A stretch of DNA of 60,000 bases. It comes from Cryptomeria japonica. Lineage: Eukaryota; Streptophyta; Pinopsida; Cupressales; Cupressaceae. The notes beneath the pieces are model-generated. The model worked only from the letters and a program-made list of their open reading frames with translations. It did not search any database and was not told the origin of the DNA. The stretch covers positions 61,404,114 through 61,464,113 of the forward strand of contig NC_081408.1 in assembly GCF_030272615.1 (NCBI RefSeq), written 5' to 3'. Made by a program: the position numbers and the translations under genes. Shown here in pieces: positions 12,514 to 24,276 of this stretch. The number at the start of each line of letters is the position of its first letter. Position 1 is the stretch's first letter.

Positions 12514-15500
12514 TCAACCTTGTAGCTGGGTGGTTACAATTTGAAAGAGATCTGCCAAAACCAAATTTATGCTTTCCATAAACTTCTTATTTTCTTTTAT
12601 TGCTACCTCTATTCTTTGAACTATACCGATGAGTTGCTGCATATGGTCTGCAGGTGTTTTCTGTCCTTGTACTAATGCCTCAGATATTTCCTTTCTCAAG
12701 GATGCTAGATAGTCCAGTCTTGGACTCAGTCTTAGTCTCAGATTCTTAGCCTTGTTTATTATTCTCTCCTTTTCTCTCTCTAGCTTTAGTGACTCTTCCT
12801 CAAAACCTATTATCTTTTGCTCAAAAATTGATAATGTATCAGGTGAATTAACAAAATTGTCTGCAAGTTTATTTATTTCTTCTTGTATCTTGCTCATTTT
12901 CTTATCTATGTCCACTATCAAAAAGTTTGTCTTGCAAGTATCTTTGTATAGAGTTTTAAATTCCTTTAATATGTTACATAGTTCCGGTAGAAGTGTGTCA
13001 AACTCCCTAGTACACTTCTTTATTTGATCTTCAAAGAATTTCTATTTTTCAATTTCCAACCTGTCTTTGAATGCCAGTTCCTTTATTTGTTCAACTGTCA
13101 CTGTGTTGTCAGTAATGTACTTCGACAAAGTGTCAAGTTGACTCAAAGAATCCTTATTATCTATGTTGCATTTTGGAGCTATCATCCTTAAAATTGGGAT
13201 TGTGTCATCTATAGCTTTATAAGCTTGTGAACTACAATCAGTTATTTTCTTCAAAGAATCTAAAAAACTTCAATTACATTGGTTTATTTGTAACCTGTTG
13301 AGGAGGAACCAACATTCTGAATTTCGCCGGTGGAGGAAGTAACCATGCTTGTAGTGACCTCTCGTGGGTCAGTCTGTGTTTCCATTTCCTTAAGCAAGGG
13401 TTTTTGTTTCTCTCCTATTGCCAGTGGCACTGTTTCCACATGAACCTGTTGTTGTTCCAGAGCCTGTTGCTCTGCTTGTTTCTCTGTCTGTGTCTCTGTC
13501 TGTTTCCCTGTGCTATCATCTACTGGTTTACCTTCAGTGTTAACAGTGTTGTCATCTATCGATGGCTCACTAGCCATGTAAGTTTTAGCAGTTGTGCCCT
13601 TGTCTATCACAATGTTGACCTTTTGAGTATCAACATCCACTATGTATAGTACCTCAGGATTAGGATTAGTATCCTCTTGTGATACATCCATACTTTCATC
13701 TATCGGTTGGTCTTTTGTTGTTGTTACTGGTGGGGTAATAAGAGGTGGTGGGGATAAGTTATCTTTTATTTTGATACTAGGAGGTCCACCAACCTTTCCT
13801 TTACCCTTATCTTTGTCCTTTTGATAGACTTTGATAGGCTTGGGGTTCCTGTAATCTTCCTGCTTTTCCTTCTCCACAAGGAATATATCCCATCCATTTT
13901 TTGTTTCTTCTGTTACCTCTTTTACTCTTCTTGCCATTAGTGCAATATTTCGGTGTGCAGTAGAGAATACTGATCGATTGGCCTTTGCAATCAGATCATC
14001 TATTTCTTTTGGAGAGTTGACTAGGTAGACAACAAGTAATTTTTCAATTTTGATCTTCTTGTCAAGTTCTACAACAGATTGTCTTCTTGCTTCTAGTCTT
14101 TTGAATAATTCATCTGGTAGTTCATCTACAACTTTCATCAAAAACTTCTTATAGATATCCAGGTGTAAAATAACACTGTTTTTAACTTGCTCTTTCTCAT
14201 CTGTTGATAGTGTATCATACAATTTTTCTATGTTCTTGAGTTTTCCTTCTTCTGTGATTTCGTCCAACACTTTGTCAATCGGAGAAATGTTTTGTTTAGT
14301 CCTTTTCTTCTTTGATGTTATCTTTTTCTTTGGGGTTGTCTTCTTTACTCGAGACCTCACTACCTGTTGTTTTTGTCTAGTTCTTCTAGGCGAGGGTGTG
14401 GATACCGGTGAAGGTTGTCTTTTCCTTACAACTCTTTTAAATTCATTTGTTTTGTCACTCTCTGAAGAAGTTGCTACCGGTGACAGGTGAGTTTCTGGTT
14501 GTTGTGCCTGTAACCCATCTTCAGTGATACCGATTTGTTTCAGTACATCTTCTTTTATAGCCTTAGCCTGCCTTGAACCTCTTTGCACAGTTGCTTCCAC
14601 TTTCTTTACTCTCTTCTTAGATTGAATTTAGCTTTCAATGGTCTCAGCACTACCAAATACTTCTTCCTTAGGTTCATTTGGTGCTTCCAGAAGTGCTTTA
14701 GCATATGTTTCAATGATGTGGTCATCAGTCTCATAGCCCATCTCAGTAACCCAAATTGTTCTTGGGATAACTGCTTCCATCCAGATCTAATCCTTTTTAA
14801 TCACAAAACATATATCATCCTTGTATTTGTTAACAATTTCCTATGATAGTCTGATTCTTTTGTTCATTCTGGCCTTTAGTGCTTGAAAATACTCATTGAT
14901 ATTCTTTTCCTTGTTTTCACCCATGTTGTTGAATAAGTCTAATAATTGTTTTCCTACCAGTATGTCAAATCCAAAGTTCTTGTTACCTATACTGGGCACT
15001 TGTTTGGTTATATGTAGCATTAAGCATACAAGTAAATTACCAAATCTGAATGTTCCTTTCTTATCCTTCTTGATCTTCCCTAAATTGCCAATCAATTCAT
15101 CCTTTAGCCATTCACATACATCAATTTTCACATTCTCTTTTACCATATCATGTGCACTTTTTATGCATAAATGGGAAATTGAGTTAAGTCTATTTGCATG
15201 TGTTGCTTTGTATCCTAAGATCATGCTAACAAATCTAACATTTATATCGGTCACATCATTAACCCTCAGAGACCTTCTGTTGGATGGTGCACCAGTTAAG
15301 TTCATTACTAGGTCATTTGATACCTTCTTTGTTTTATCTGGTCTACTACCAGTGGAGAGTTACCCTGTTACAGCTTTCACAGCTTCCTTGGTAATTTTAT
15401 GGATTGAATCTAACCAAAAGAATGCACCATATACTCTTCTCAATACTATCCAAATAACTTCCTTAGGGAAATCTGGAATGCTGAGGATATCTGTGAATCC

Positions 15501-15788
15501 TAGGGTTTCAATAATTTGGTGTTCAGGTTTTACTTTACCAGAATCATCACAGATAACAGATTTGTTCATGTCCTTGATTTCTTCATCTCTCAATTCTTCT
15601 ATATGGCAATGAATATAGATTCTAGGGTCTTCTGCATAAACAACTCCTTTGGGAATTTGGGAAAAAGCACCTACATTGTCATCCATTTTAGCTATTTCGG
15701 GAACTAGCTGAAATATGGGCCCAGGGCATTTGATTACCTCGACCACAATAGGGTTTGCTATGAATTCAAGTGCAGAGGAAGATGTCAT
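12514..15788 (-). pseudogene. Element A long ORF, unknown protein (about 1090 codons, decayed)
   Basis: I do not recognise this protein. Translation from ATG 15788 stays in one frame to 13284, interrupted by four stops (15357, 14838 and about 14790 and 14628), then shifts frame for 13263-12514. The first 380 or so residues are a helical, non-repetitive domain containing KVKPEH, GYK, LPN-type hydrophobic segments and INEYFQALKARMNKRIRLS. Next comes a Lys/Arg-rich patch (about 14300-14370, KKTTPKKKITSKKKRTK) that could act as a nuclear signal. A second helical segment (STDEKEQVKNSVILHL, about 14190) and a Gln/Glu/Thr-rich linker (13450-13600) follow. The end is a coiled coil (12514-12921). The same order of parts is found in element B at 27817-24939. 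There are no zinc, protease, integrase or RT motifs. It may belong with the loosely defined 'putative plant transposon proteins', but I cannot confirm this. Confidence 0.8.
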
Positions 15789-15879
15789 GATTATAAATAC
15801 CTTTTTCTGCCTTAGGAAGGATTGATTGTTGAAGTGCTTCACCTCTTTGCTTGAAATGCCTTAGCTCTGGAGATTAACA

Positions 15880-16522
15880 GCAACCACATGAAAAACACAC
15901 CATAACACAGTAGTTTAACGAGGAAACCCAGTGTGGGAAAAACCTTGGTGGGATTTGTGACCCACAATATTCACTTACTGGCCAATAAGAGAATATTACT
16001 ACTACAAGAGGGGCCTACACATGCAGGAAGGCCAACTGCCTAGAGCTCACTACTCAAATATAAAATGGGAAGTCTCATTGACTTACAAAAATGGATTATA
16101 CAAATCCAGTGTCTTGTACTGCTTCAAAATAGCATCTATAATACTAGATCCAGTACTGGTTTCTGCTCTGCTTCTTACATAAACCCTTAACCTATAATTT
16201 GCATAATAGGTCTGCCTTATTTCACCTAAATATATTACTCTATCTTACTTACAAATGTTCTATAATGATCTCTCTTATATAAGAGTCATTTTACAACTTG
16301 CCAAGTCGGCTTACAATGATTTTACAAATAATAAACAAAATATATTACAACAAAAATCTTGTCGGCCTTTGTGCTGGTATGCTTCCTTTCACTACCGGTG
16401 CCGGTGATGTGAGTGCTAGTGTAGAGTTTGATCTTGCTGGTGTCATAGGATTGTAAGGTTGCCATCAATGACAAAACCTTAAATCACCTACAATGTCTCA
16501 TTGGAGTGTGCATATGCCAACA
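15880..16522 (-). repeat. Element A right LTR (5' LTR), truncated
   Basis: This aligns with 11649-12306 of the left LTR but lacks the first 141 positions, which in element sense are the end of U5. The join to the interior lies at about 15879. A further internal loss of roughly 16-40 bases lies near 16440. The missing inner end means no primer-binding site survives. Confidence 0.85.
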
Positions 16523-16934
16523 TAGAATGTATAAGGCATGGAGCATAGATGTAAGACATGGAGCATTCATGTAAGCACAAAGTAATATGCAAATACATTG
16601 AGGCATGAAGTTTGTACATAAGACATGTAAGGCTTGAAGCAATACACAAATACACATAAGGTACAACCTATGTATAAGAAAGACACTCATGGAGTGAACA
16701 TGCTAAAGATACATCAATCATAAGGCACACATAAAGACACAAGGCATACATGCTGAAAGCATATAAAAAATGAAACAAGAACATGAATATACATAGTATA
16801 TAAGTAAGGAGTACTTGAAGCATACATGTTGAAAACATGAGAACATTGAAAATTCTCATAAACATCCATATAGAACACCCATAATGAGATGTTAAAATAT
16901 TATCAAATATGGTGAATAGTTGTTAATCTATTGT

Positions 16935-18210
16935 ATGCTTAGCTCTCATAGATTTCATGAGTCTCCTCTTCATCATTCTACTCTACCTTACAAGATGGTA
17001 GATTTACTATGCAAAGGGTGCATGACACAATCTACATGTGACTCTTGCAAGGGTTTTTACCCGTCTGGGACATTATCATCATGTGACTGGTTTACTTTGC
17101 CTCTCCCCTCCACACACTCCCTATCTCTCTAAGTATTAGAGAAAGAAGAAGAATTGAATCCCTACTTTCTATGGAATAATGATTAATAATATAGAAAACA
17201 CATAATTATCATGAAACATATATCTAAGAGAAACATACATAATGCACGTGAAAACACTTAAAACATGAAGTATACACTTAAGGCAATAAGTACACACATA
17301 AACCATAATGTATACACATAGGGCATAGAGAATACACATGAATATACTTAGGGCAAGTGGCATTCCCATGAAAACACATGTATAAATAATACATGTACGA
17401 GACATAGATATAAGCAAGACGTAGGCATTCATACACATGTAGAGCATGAAACATATACATTGCAAGGCATGAATGTACATATGGCCCGAGTCATACACAT
17501 GGAAACACTTAAGAGATAATCATACATATGAATACACATAAGGTGTGAAACACACATATAAATACACATAAAGCATTTAGGACATGAAGCATACATACAA
17601 ATATATGAGCATTTATTCAAGGCACACAAATATTTTTAAAGCATATGAAATGAATGCTCATTGAATAGCTGCAAGTCCTGAATCATAAATACACGTAAGG
17701 CATCAAGTACATATGTCAGGCATAAGGAAATGAATACGCATGAAGCAGTACACTCTAATACGCGCTAGCAGGCATTAAGCATACATAAGAAATGTCCTCA
17801 TGGAGTAAACAAGTGTAAGGCAAACACAAGTACACATATGAAGTGTACACTTAGAGTAAGCATTTAGTTTAAAGAACATGCGATTTATCCACATTTGCCA
17901 ATCAATTCATATCTTTGGGACTATTCTAGGTCAACCAAAAGTGGAACCATATATAATGAAATAATATTCATTTGTTGTACAACTTACTTCCCATAGATCG
18001 CATGAGACTCCTCTTCCCTATTATGCTAAACCTTACAAGATGGAAGATTTATTGTGCCAAGGGTGCATGACACAGTCTACATCCGTCTCCCTCAAGGTTT
18101 GCTACCTATCTTGGGACATTTTTTCCATTTGACCGATTTACTCTGCCTTTCCCCCACACACTCCCTGTCTTTGCAAGTATTAGAGAAAGGTGAAGAAGCA
18201 AATCAATCTA
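16935..18210. repeat. Pair of about 215-bp direct repeats inside element C
   Basis: The block at about 16940-17150 ('catagatttcatgagtctcc ... agtattagagaaag') recurs at about 17990-18200 ('catagatcgcatgagactcc ... agtattagagaaag'), 1.05 kb apart. The two copies differ at many positions. Both carry 'ttacaagatgg', 'gggtgcatgacaca' and 'cacacactccct'. This suggests an old internal duplication of a unit of about 1 kb. Confidence 0.75.
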
Positions 18211-18637
18211 TGGGTTAAGAATTCAATTTAGTATGGCATTATTCAAACTACATTATCAAATTTTTACTAAGGGCAAGAAGCATTCCAAATGAATACACAT
18301 GTAGTATGAAGTATACATGTAAATCACATAACTACAAGCAAGGCATTAAGCACATACATAAGCATTCACATAAATAGACTTGAAAGCAAGAAGCATATAA
18401 GTACACATGGAACATGAGTATATACATGGCAAGGTATGAAACCTATATGGATATACGTATGGCATGAGCCATACACCTGAGAATATCCACCAGGTAAGGA
18501 ATACACAAGAAGAATAAAACTAGCAATCACAAATATTAACGAGGTAGGAAGCATACATTTATAAAAAATAAAATATGTATTTGGAAAGTACACACATATT
18601 AAAGAGCAATGTTGTAGCTTTGTCCCACAAGATGGCA

Positions 18638-18656
18638 GGATTATGCTCTGATACCA
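18638..18656 (-). other. Element C primer-binding site (initiator tRNA-Met type)
   Basis: On the minus strand this reads TGGTATCAGAGCATAATCC. Its first 13 bases match the usual complement of the plant initiator tRNA-Met 3' end. It is two bases from the right LTR (18659), which sets the element's direction as minus. Confidence 0.8.
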
Positions 18657-18658
18657 CT

Positions 18659-19138
18659 TGTAATGTCCCCTACTTGGTTTAGGCTTGATTTAACTATGAT
18701 TAAGCTATTTCAATGGACTTATGACTTAAATTAATTTTATTAGGAGACTAATCTATCTTAACATGAATCGAATTGGTGATGTTCCATAGTTCAATCAATC
18801 AATTCACTACTAAGTAATTTTTTCATCTACCCCAATAGATAATTAACTCTATCAAACTATATAATTAATTATATCATCCATAATTCTTACTGCAAGTGTC
18901 AACCTTGTTACTCATTCAGTTTTAAGAAAGAAGAGGATGTCCATGTTACCAAAGCGCTTCAGACCAAAATACAATGGGCTCCTCAAAGCTTACAGATCCA
19001 AGCTCTTACCCTATCTTGGGAATCATCCTATTAATTGGATTCAGATTATCCCTCTTTGAAAATAACTCCATCCCCCAACTTTCTTAAATGCTAACGATAG
19101 CAATAAACATTATATGCAAACACATTCTTCTTAATCTT
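18659..19138 (-). repeat. Element C right LTR (5' LTR), first part
   Basis: This aligns with 9181-9697 of the left LTR, with an internal loss of about 40 bases near 18870. It is broken at 19138 by element F, whose 5-bp duplication ATCTT occupies 19134-19138. The LTR resumes at 33110. Confidence 0.85.
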
Positions 19139-19588
19139 TGTGAGATTTTTCCAAGATCAAGGGCACAATGAAAAGTATAAAATAGAGACAAAAGAATGAC
19201 AAGAACAAACTATATTCTCATCAATATGCAAATGATCAACTGGATTCACGAATACAATGAATATAGGCCTGGTTATATAGGCAAGTCCATATGGATGTAC
19301 GAGCACACAATCATGATATGTGGCTCAATGAGAAACAAGGGTAGGTAAGAAATACTAGGGGTAGGTAGGAGAAATAATATAATATTCCACAAGAGGTGGA
19401 TGACCCACCGAATGTGGAGTGTAACAACAAAACAAGACCACAAAAGGTGGAATTTTTCCTACAAGCTCTATCCCTATGTGCACACTTCCCTAAGTGTCTC
19501 AAATCCAAACTATGAAGAGATGCATTATCCTAAGTTAACTTAAGTAAAGTGTAATAATATCCATGATGAATATTTATTTACACCAACA
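19139..19588 (-). repeat. Element F left LTR (3' LTR), 450 bp
   Basis: TG...CA ends. It is paired over its full length with 32655-33104. On its inner side, 19589-19600 reads on the minus strand as the polypurine tract AAGGGGTGG, which primes plus-strand DNA in LTR elements. Confidence 0.95.
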
Positions 19589-19859
19589 CCACCCCTTAAG
19601 TGCAACTTAGGGGAATGAAGACTCAAGTCAACAATGCAAGATGGGTCCCAGCTACTAGGCCATGATAGGTACCCATGTACAAATGTAAATACAAGAAAAA
19701 ATATGCAATGCAATCTCTCACAAATGGAGAAAGGGAGAAAACCTAGTGGGAAAAAACTCCCCCCCAAAAGAGAGATGAAAGTACAAAAAACTCTCAAAGA
19801 AGAAGGACAAAACCTCAAAGAGGAAAAAGTCCCCCCCATAAGAGAGGAAGGAGAAGTCA

Positions 19860-20390
19860 ACTAACTCCCGCTAATGACACATCTTGTACCCCTAAGATAG
19901 CTTGCAACTGCTAGAACTTACTCTCGGTGAAAGGTTTGGTGAATATGTCAGCAACTAGCTCCGCTATAGGACAATACTGCAAATCAATGACCTACTCCTA
20001 AATCAACTCTCGGATATAGTGCATATAAATCTCGATGTGTTTGATCCACTAGTGCTAGACCGAGTTCTTCGATATTGCAATAGCACTCTGATTGTCACAA
20101 TGTAGAACTGTCGAGCGTGGAGTGGTGAACCCAAACTCTGTGAGAATATACTAAAGCCAAATGGTCTCAGTCGCTATGTTAATAGCTCCTTGATACTTAG
20201 CCTCAGTCAAAGAGAGAGAAATAGCATGTTGCTTCTTGCTCTGCCAACAAATGGGGCCTGAACTAAGGTGAAAACTGTAACCTGAAGTAGACTTATGATC
20301 ATGAAGATTGCCAGCCCAATTAGAGTCTGTGTAACCAACCAAGCGAAGTCTTGTGCCTACTACATAGTGAATCCCATAGTGATGTGTACC
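19860..20390 (-). pseudogene. Element F RNase H domain (degenerate)
   Basis: The minus-strand translation gives GYTDSNWAGNLHDHKSTSGY (first catalytic Asp), then SLTEAKYQ (catalytic Glu), HCDNQSA (second Asp, about 20090) and ADIFTKPFTE (about 19926-19955). This is the classic end of copia pol. At least five stops interrupt it. RNase H removes the RNA template during reverse transcription. Confidence 0.88.
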
Positions 20391-21430
20391 CTAGACGTAA
20401 TGAAAGATGCGTTTGGCGGCTTTCCAATGAAGCTCATGTGGTTCTTTCATGAAGTGCGAAACCATGCCAACTGCAAATGAAATATCAGGGCGTGTATGGG
20501 TCAAGTAGATGAGACTACCCACAAGCTGGCGATACAAAGTGGCATCAATTGGTGTAGAAGAACAATGAGCCTCAAGCTTGACTCCTGAAAGAAAGGGAGT
20601 CAGTGCAGTCTTACAATCAGCCATATGAAAGTGTGCAAGTAGATCAAGAGCATACTTGGGCTGCGATAGTGTAATCTCGAAAGGTGACTGTGAAATCTCT
20701 CTCCCAAGAAAGTAGTACAAAAGACCCAAGTCAGTCATAGCAAATCTGTCATGCAAAGCAGATTTGACCCTGCTAATGATGGATGCGGTACTCTCTGTAA
20801 TGATCAAATCATCAACATAGAGCACAAGTGTCAAGTGAGAGTCATCCTATCGTAAAATGTAGACATTTGGATCAGAATGACACCTGGTGAACCCTACTGA
20901 GAGAAGAAAGGAATCCATCTTGGCATACCAAGCCCTAGGGGGCTGCTTAAGACCATAGAGAGATTTCCTTAGTTTGCAAACCAAGGAAGTATCCTAGATG
21001 AAACCCTGTGGCTGCTCCATATAAATATCCTCATCAAGGTCACCATGAATAAAATAACTCTTCACATCCATCTGATGTACAACCCAACCATTGAGTTGCA
21101 AAAATAGCAAGTTTCAAGCAAATGGAGTTCATCTTGGCTACGGGCGCAAAAATGTCTTAGTATAGTCAACACCTGCAACCTAAGAGAAACCTTTCACAAC
21201 AAGCCAAGCCTTATAATTATCCACACTACCATCTGCAACATACTTGGTCCAATAGATCCACTTACATCGAACCATCTTTCTCCCATTAGGGAGATGGACT
21301 AAATCCCATGTGTTGTTCCTCATCAAGGAACTATACTCTTCCTCCATTGCTTGGTCCCACTCAGGAACCCCTGATGCTTCCCTAAATGTCTATGGATCCA
21401 AAGTGGTAGCAATGAATGCATGTGGAAGAT
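20391..21430 (-). pseudogene. Element F reverse transcriptase (degenerate)
   Basis: It begins around EWDQAMEEEYSSLMRNNTW (about 21365-21305) and passes KWIYWTKY, MDVKSYFIHGDLDEDIYMEQP and SLYGLKQPPRAWY. It then reaches the catalytic LYVDDLII, with YVDD at 20808-20819, MTDLGLLYYFLGREI and TRPDISFAVGMVSHFM. Several stops lie in the first half. The last 147 codons (20834-20391) are open. The active-site Asp pair is intact, so RT was not the first function lost. Confidence 0.9.
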
Positions 21431-21519
21431 CCTGATGTTGTGATTGAGTTCTCCGTGTATTTGAAGGATCCCCAAAAAGAGAACCTGTAGACTCAAGTGT
21501 TTGTCAAGCCCAACGAGCT

Positions 21520-22476
21520 CTAGGGGGGAGGTCGAGAACAAGGCTCCTCAACTACAAGTGGACCTTGCGGAGGTGTAATGCTGCGAGTTAGAGTTGAAGG
21601 AGTCTCATCATCTGAATCACTAGAATCACTATCCATAATGGAGGAAGGTGGAGGAGATAGAGAGGCTAAGCTAGGAGAGCTTTCCTTAAAGTGAACACTC
21701 CTCTCAATGAACACCTCATGTGTCTCAGGATCCATCAATCTATATGCCTTAACACCCTCAGGATATCCAACAAATATGAAAGGCTGACTCTAAGGTTCTA
21801 ATGCCTTGCGTTTCTGTGGAGGTATGTGAGCCCATGCTAGACACCCAAAGACTTTGAAATGTCTGACAATCAGTTTCCTACCAGCCAAAGCCTCAAAAGG
21901 AGTAATACCTTGCAAAGCTTTGTGAGGAACCCGATTCTGGATGTGTGTGCCACAATTGATAGCCTCTTCCCAAAAGGTCAAATCAAAAAAACATGCATGT
22001 ATCATATAGCTAGCCATTTCTTTAAGAGTTCTATTCTTGCGTTCTACAACTCCATTCTGCTATGGAGTGTATGCAACAGAATGTTGAAGATCAATCCCCT
22101 CAAATGTAAAAAAATCCTCAAGTCTATTGTTCACATATTCCCTTCCATTACTTGTACGAAGAATCTTAACCACTTTCCCAGATTGCTTCTCCACACGAGT
22201 CTCGAAGTCCTGAAATCTGTCAAATACTTCACTCTTATGAATGAGAAAATACACCCAAGTGAAGAGGGAGTAGTCACCAATGAAGGTGAGGACATAGCAG
22301 GCCTTGCTAAATGAAGGTGCTGGAAATGGACCTGCTACATCGTTGTGAACAAGCTGAAGAACTTCCAAAGCTCTCAAAGCTTTCCCTTTATCAAAATTCT
22401 CCTCAGGATGCTTGCCCATGGAACAACCTGAATATACACCCTTTGAAAAACTAATTCGAGGTAGACTTGTGACCAT
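21520..22476 (-). pseudogene. Element F integrase with damaged catalytic site
   Basis: The core carries the first Asp (LVHNDVAGP, 22339-22341), DYSLFTWVYFL, then RTSNGREYVNN where copia integrases have Asp-Asn-Gly. The second catalytic Asp is therefore Ser here (22150-22152). The Glu is in NGVVERKNRT (22042-22044), just past a stop near 22060. After HFKVFGCLAWAHIP the C-terminal linker is acidic and Ser/Pro-rich (21520-21738). The His/Cys zinc region before 22476 is broken by stops. Confidence 0.9.
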
Positions 22477-22540
22477 GTCTTTAGTGTTGAGCTGCTGAAG
22501 ATAGCGGTAGTTGAGGTGACCAAACCGTTCATGCTATAGC

Positions 22541-23152
22541 TTACTTTCTAAAATTTGAATGAGTAAGCAAGGCCCTAGAAGGTGAACCTGGCACAAAGTG
22601 GAAGAATGAATAAAGCCTTGAGTTGTCATTGACTTGTCCCACTGCTACCAAGGCATCATCATCAAGTTCCTTTAACACAACTGAATCTGGTGTAAACTTA
22701 ACCTTTTTCCCAGTCCCATAGTGAGTGATTTGGTAGATAGGGAGAAGGTTGGTAGACAAGTTAGGAACATAGAGAATATTCTCAAATTTTCCATCATCCA
22801 TGTCAACTGAACCGTTCCCTTAAACCTCTACTTGTGTATCATCACCTAAGTAAATGTGAGCTACCTTAGATGGCTCCAATGAAGAAAAATGATCCTTTGT
22901 AGAACCCATGTGATATGAGGCACCCAAGTCAAGTATCCACTACTGTGAAGAACCTGTTATAGCCACAAATGCTTGCCCTTTTCCCTTAGAATGTGAGGAA
23001 GATGAAGGAGATGAATCCTTCTTTGTGTAGGCAGATGGCAAGTTGATATTGTTTTTCTTAAGAAGATTAGTTAACTCATCAACTTGCTTTGTGTGGCATC
23101 GATGCTCATCATGACCATACTTCTTACAATATGCACAAGTTGGTTTATCCTT
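22541..23152 (-). pseudogene. Element F gag zinc knuckle and protease region
   Basis: This is the continuation of gag on the far side of element B. It has one intact knuckle, CAYCKKYGHDEHRC (23096-23137), then a Ser/Lys linker. The protease follows, where the active-site triplet Asp-Ser-Gly reads Asp-Leu-Gly (WILDLGAS, 22922-22930). A TCG to TTG change, typical of a methylated CpG lost by deamination, would explain it. A stop lies just before that Trp and another sits near 22805. The segment DGKFENILYVPNLSTNLL completes the protease. Confidence 0.88.
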
Positions 23153-23157
23153 CTTAG
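23153..23157. other. Target-site duplication of element B (left copy)
   Basis: CTTAG here and at 30815-30819. Joining the outer sides at this point restores continuity of the gag frame of element F, which proves B arrived after F. Confidence 0.95.
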
Positions 23158-24276
23158 TGATGAATACTAAGAGGGGGGGTGAATTAGTATGCCAAAAATC
23201 TTTGCACTTAAACACTTTGCTAGACTAATAGTAAACCGATAAAACAGTTTAGCAGACAACCCAGTTAGCACACATGCAAACCAAATAGAAAATAATGCAT
23301 TCACCCACAGAAGCAAAAACACCATAACACAAGAGATTTTGACGTGGAAACCCAAATGGGAAAAACCACGGTGAGATGGAACTCACAAGTAACTATCTGC
23401 AGAATAGAAACCAGACCGGTTAAGGTCAGACCGGTTAAGGTCATACAATGTTCTTTACCAGAACAGATCCTGTTAGGAATCTCATTCTCTGTTAGGAGAT
23501 AAGTCCGATTAAAGACTACCTTGCTAGAGGATTTTAGATCCACATATGTGAACCACCTTGTTAGAGGATTTACAAGAGGCTTTTGGGCCTACCCGATTAA
23601 GGGCTATAGACTTGTCGAAGATGTGAGTAATCAACAAGTGAGTGATCTAGCAAATAGCACAGATTGCTTGGTTAGATCCTTGATAGCTCGTTCCTAATGC
23701 TTCCCAACATTACTTTAGTCTTCTACACATTCATACTCTCTCTAACTCATCAACCACCTTAAACCCTTGCAACAACATCAACAACCTAAAACCCTAAACA
23801 TGATGTCCTTATAAAAGAATCTGATTTCATGTCAGTCCAATAGGATTATAATACAATTTCCTAGGTTCAATGCATCTAGACATATTCTGTAACATGACAC
23901 AAAAAGAATCTTTAAAGTGTTGGCACCGTCAAACAATCGGTGGATGGTAACTCATCACAGAGTATTACCAGTTCATACAAAATACTGGTTCAAGCAAAAT
24001 ACCGGTTTCTGGTTTGACAAAATAAAGACTGGGAAATATGTGTTCTAACGCTTTGATCCTTCATACCACTTGAGATCCTCGAGCCACTTGGGGTGAACAT
24101 ACCGCTTCAGATCAGTAATCACTTTCTACAAAACATCAATAGTCTAAGGACTATAATGCATCATACTGGTTGGAACATGTACCCGTTGAGCTTTAACTTA
24201 TACATACAAAAATGATCTCAATGCAAGTGTGTGTCCATCAATGACATTCACAACATAATCATCAAAAATGCCAACA
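23158..24276 (-). repeat. Element B left LTR (3' LTR)
   Basis: This pairs with 29671-30814. It contains 'taagagggggggtgaattag' near the outer end and 'caccataacacaagagattt' followed by 'ggaaaccca...gggaaaaacc', the blocks shared with element A. The inner boundary is followed by the minus-strand polypurine tract AAAAGGGGAGAT (24277-24289). Confidence 0.93.

Larger units (their letters stand above)
11508..16522 (-). mobile_element. Element A: non-autonomous LTR retrotransposon with a long unknown ORF
   Basis: The element is bounded by TGTTAGGATT... and ...ATATGCCAACA and flanked by the 5-bp duplication TAGAA (11503-11507 and 16523-16527), which joins two parts of the same repeat array of element C. 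It has a full left LTR and a right LTR that is cut short on its inner side. Between them is one long decayed gene on the minus strand. No gag, protease, integrase or reverse transcriptase is present. The truncation at about 15880 removed the end of the 5' LTR, the primer-binding site and whatever preceded the gene. It is related to element B in LTR blocks, polypurine region and gene. Confidence 0.88.
16523..18657 (-). mobile_element. Element C interior, right part (degenerate repeat array)
   Basis: This continues the 'aagcatgaagcatacacatgaatacacataagg' type array interrupted by element A. The repeat unit is imperfect, roughly 20-45 bases, rich in 'cat' and 'aca'. It makes small Cys/Met/Tyr-rich open frames on the minus strand (for example 17169-17498) that I reject as genes. 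Two related 200-bp blocks are listed separately. The leader of the element is at 18600-18657. Confidence 0.65.

Noticed and set aside
13260-13290. Programmed -1 frameshift at a T6 run in the element A ORF
   Set aside because: A TAA precedes the run in the zero frame, the run is not in the slippery heptamer phase, and element B's shift at the matching place is explained by one lost base. Simple indels are enough.
14896-15612. 238-codon plus-strand open frame in element A
   Set aside because: It is the reverse of the conserved A/B ORF; the minus-strand reading aligns with element B, the plus-strand one does not.
17169-17629. Cys/Met/Tyr-rich small frames resembling secreted peptides
   Set aside because: By-products of the 'acatgaa/atacacat' repeat array in element C; overlapping frames look alike.
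18638-18656. tRNA-Met gene fragment
   Set aside because: Only the 3'-end complement is present next to an LTR, which is a primer-binding site and not a tRNA gene; the same holds at 32637-32654 and 29651-29668.
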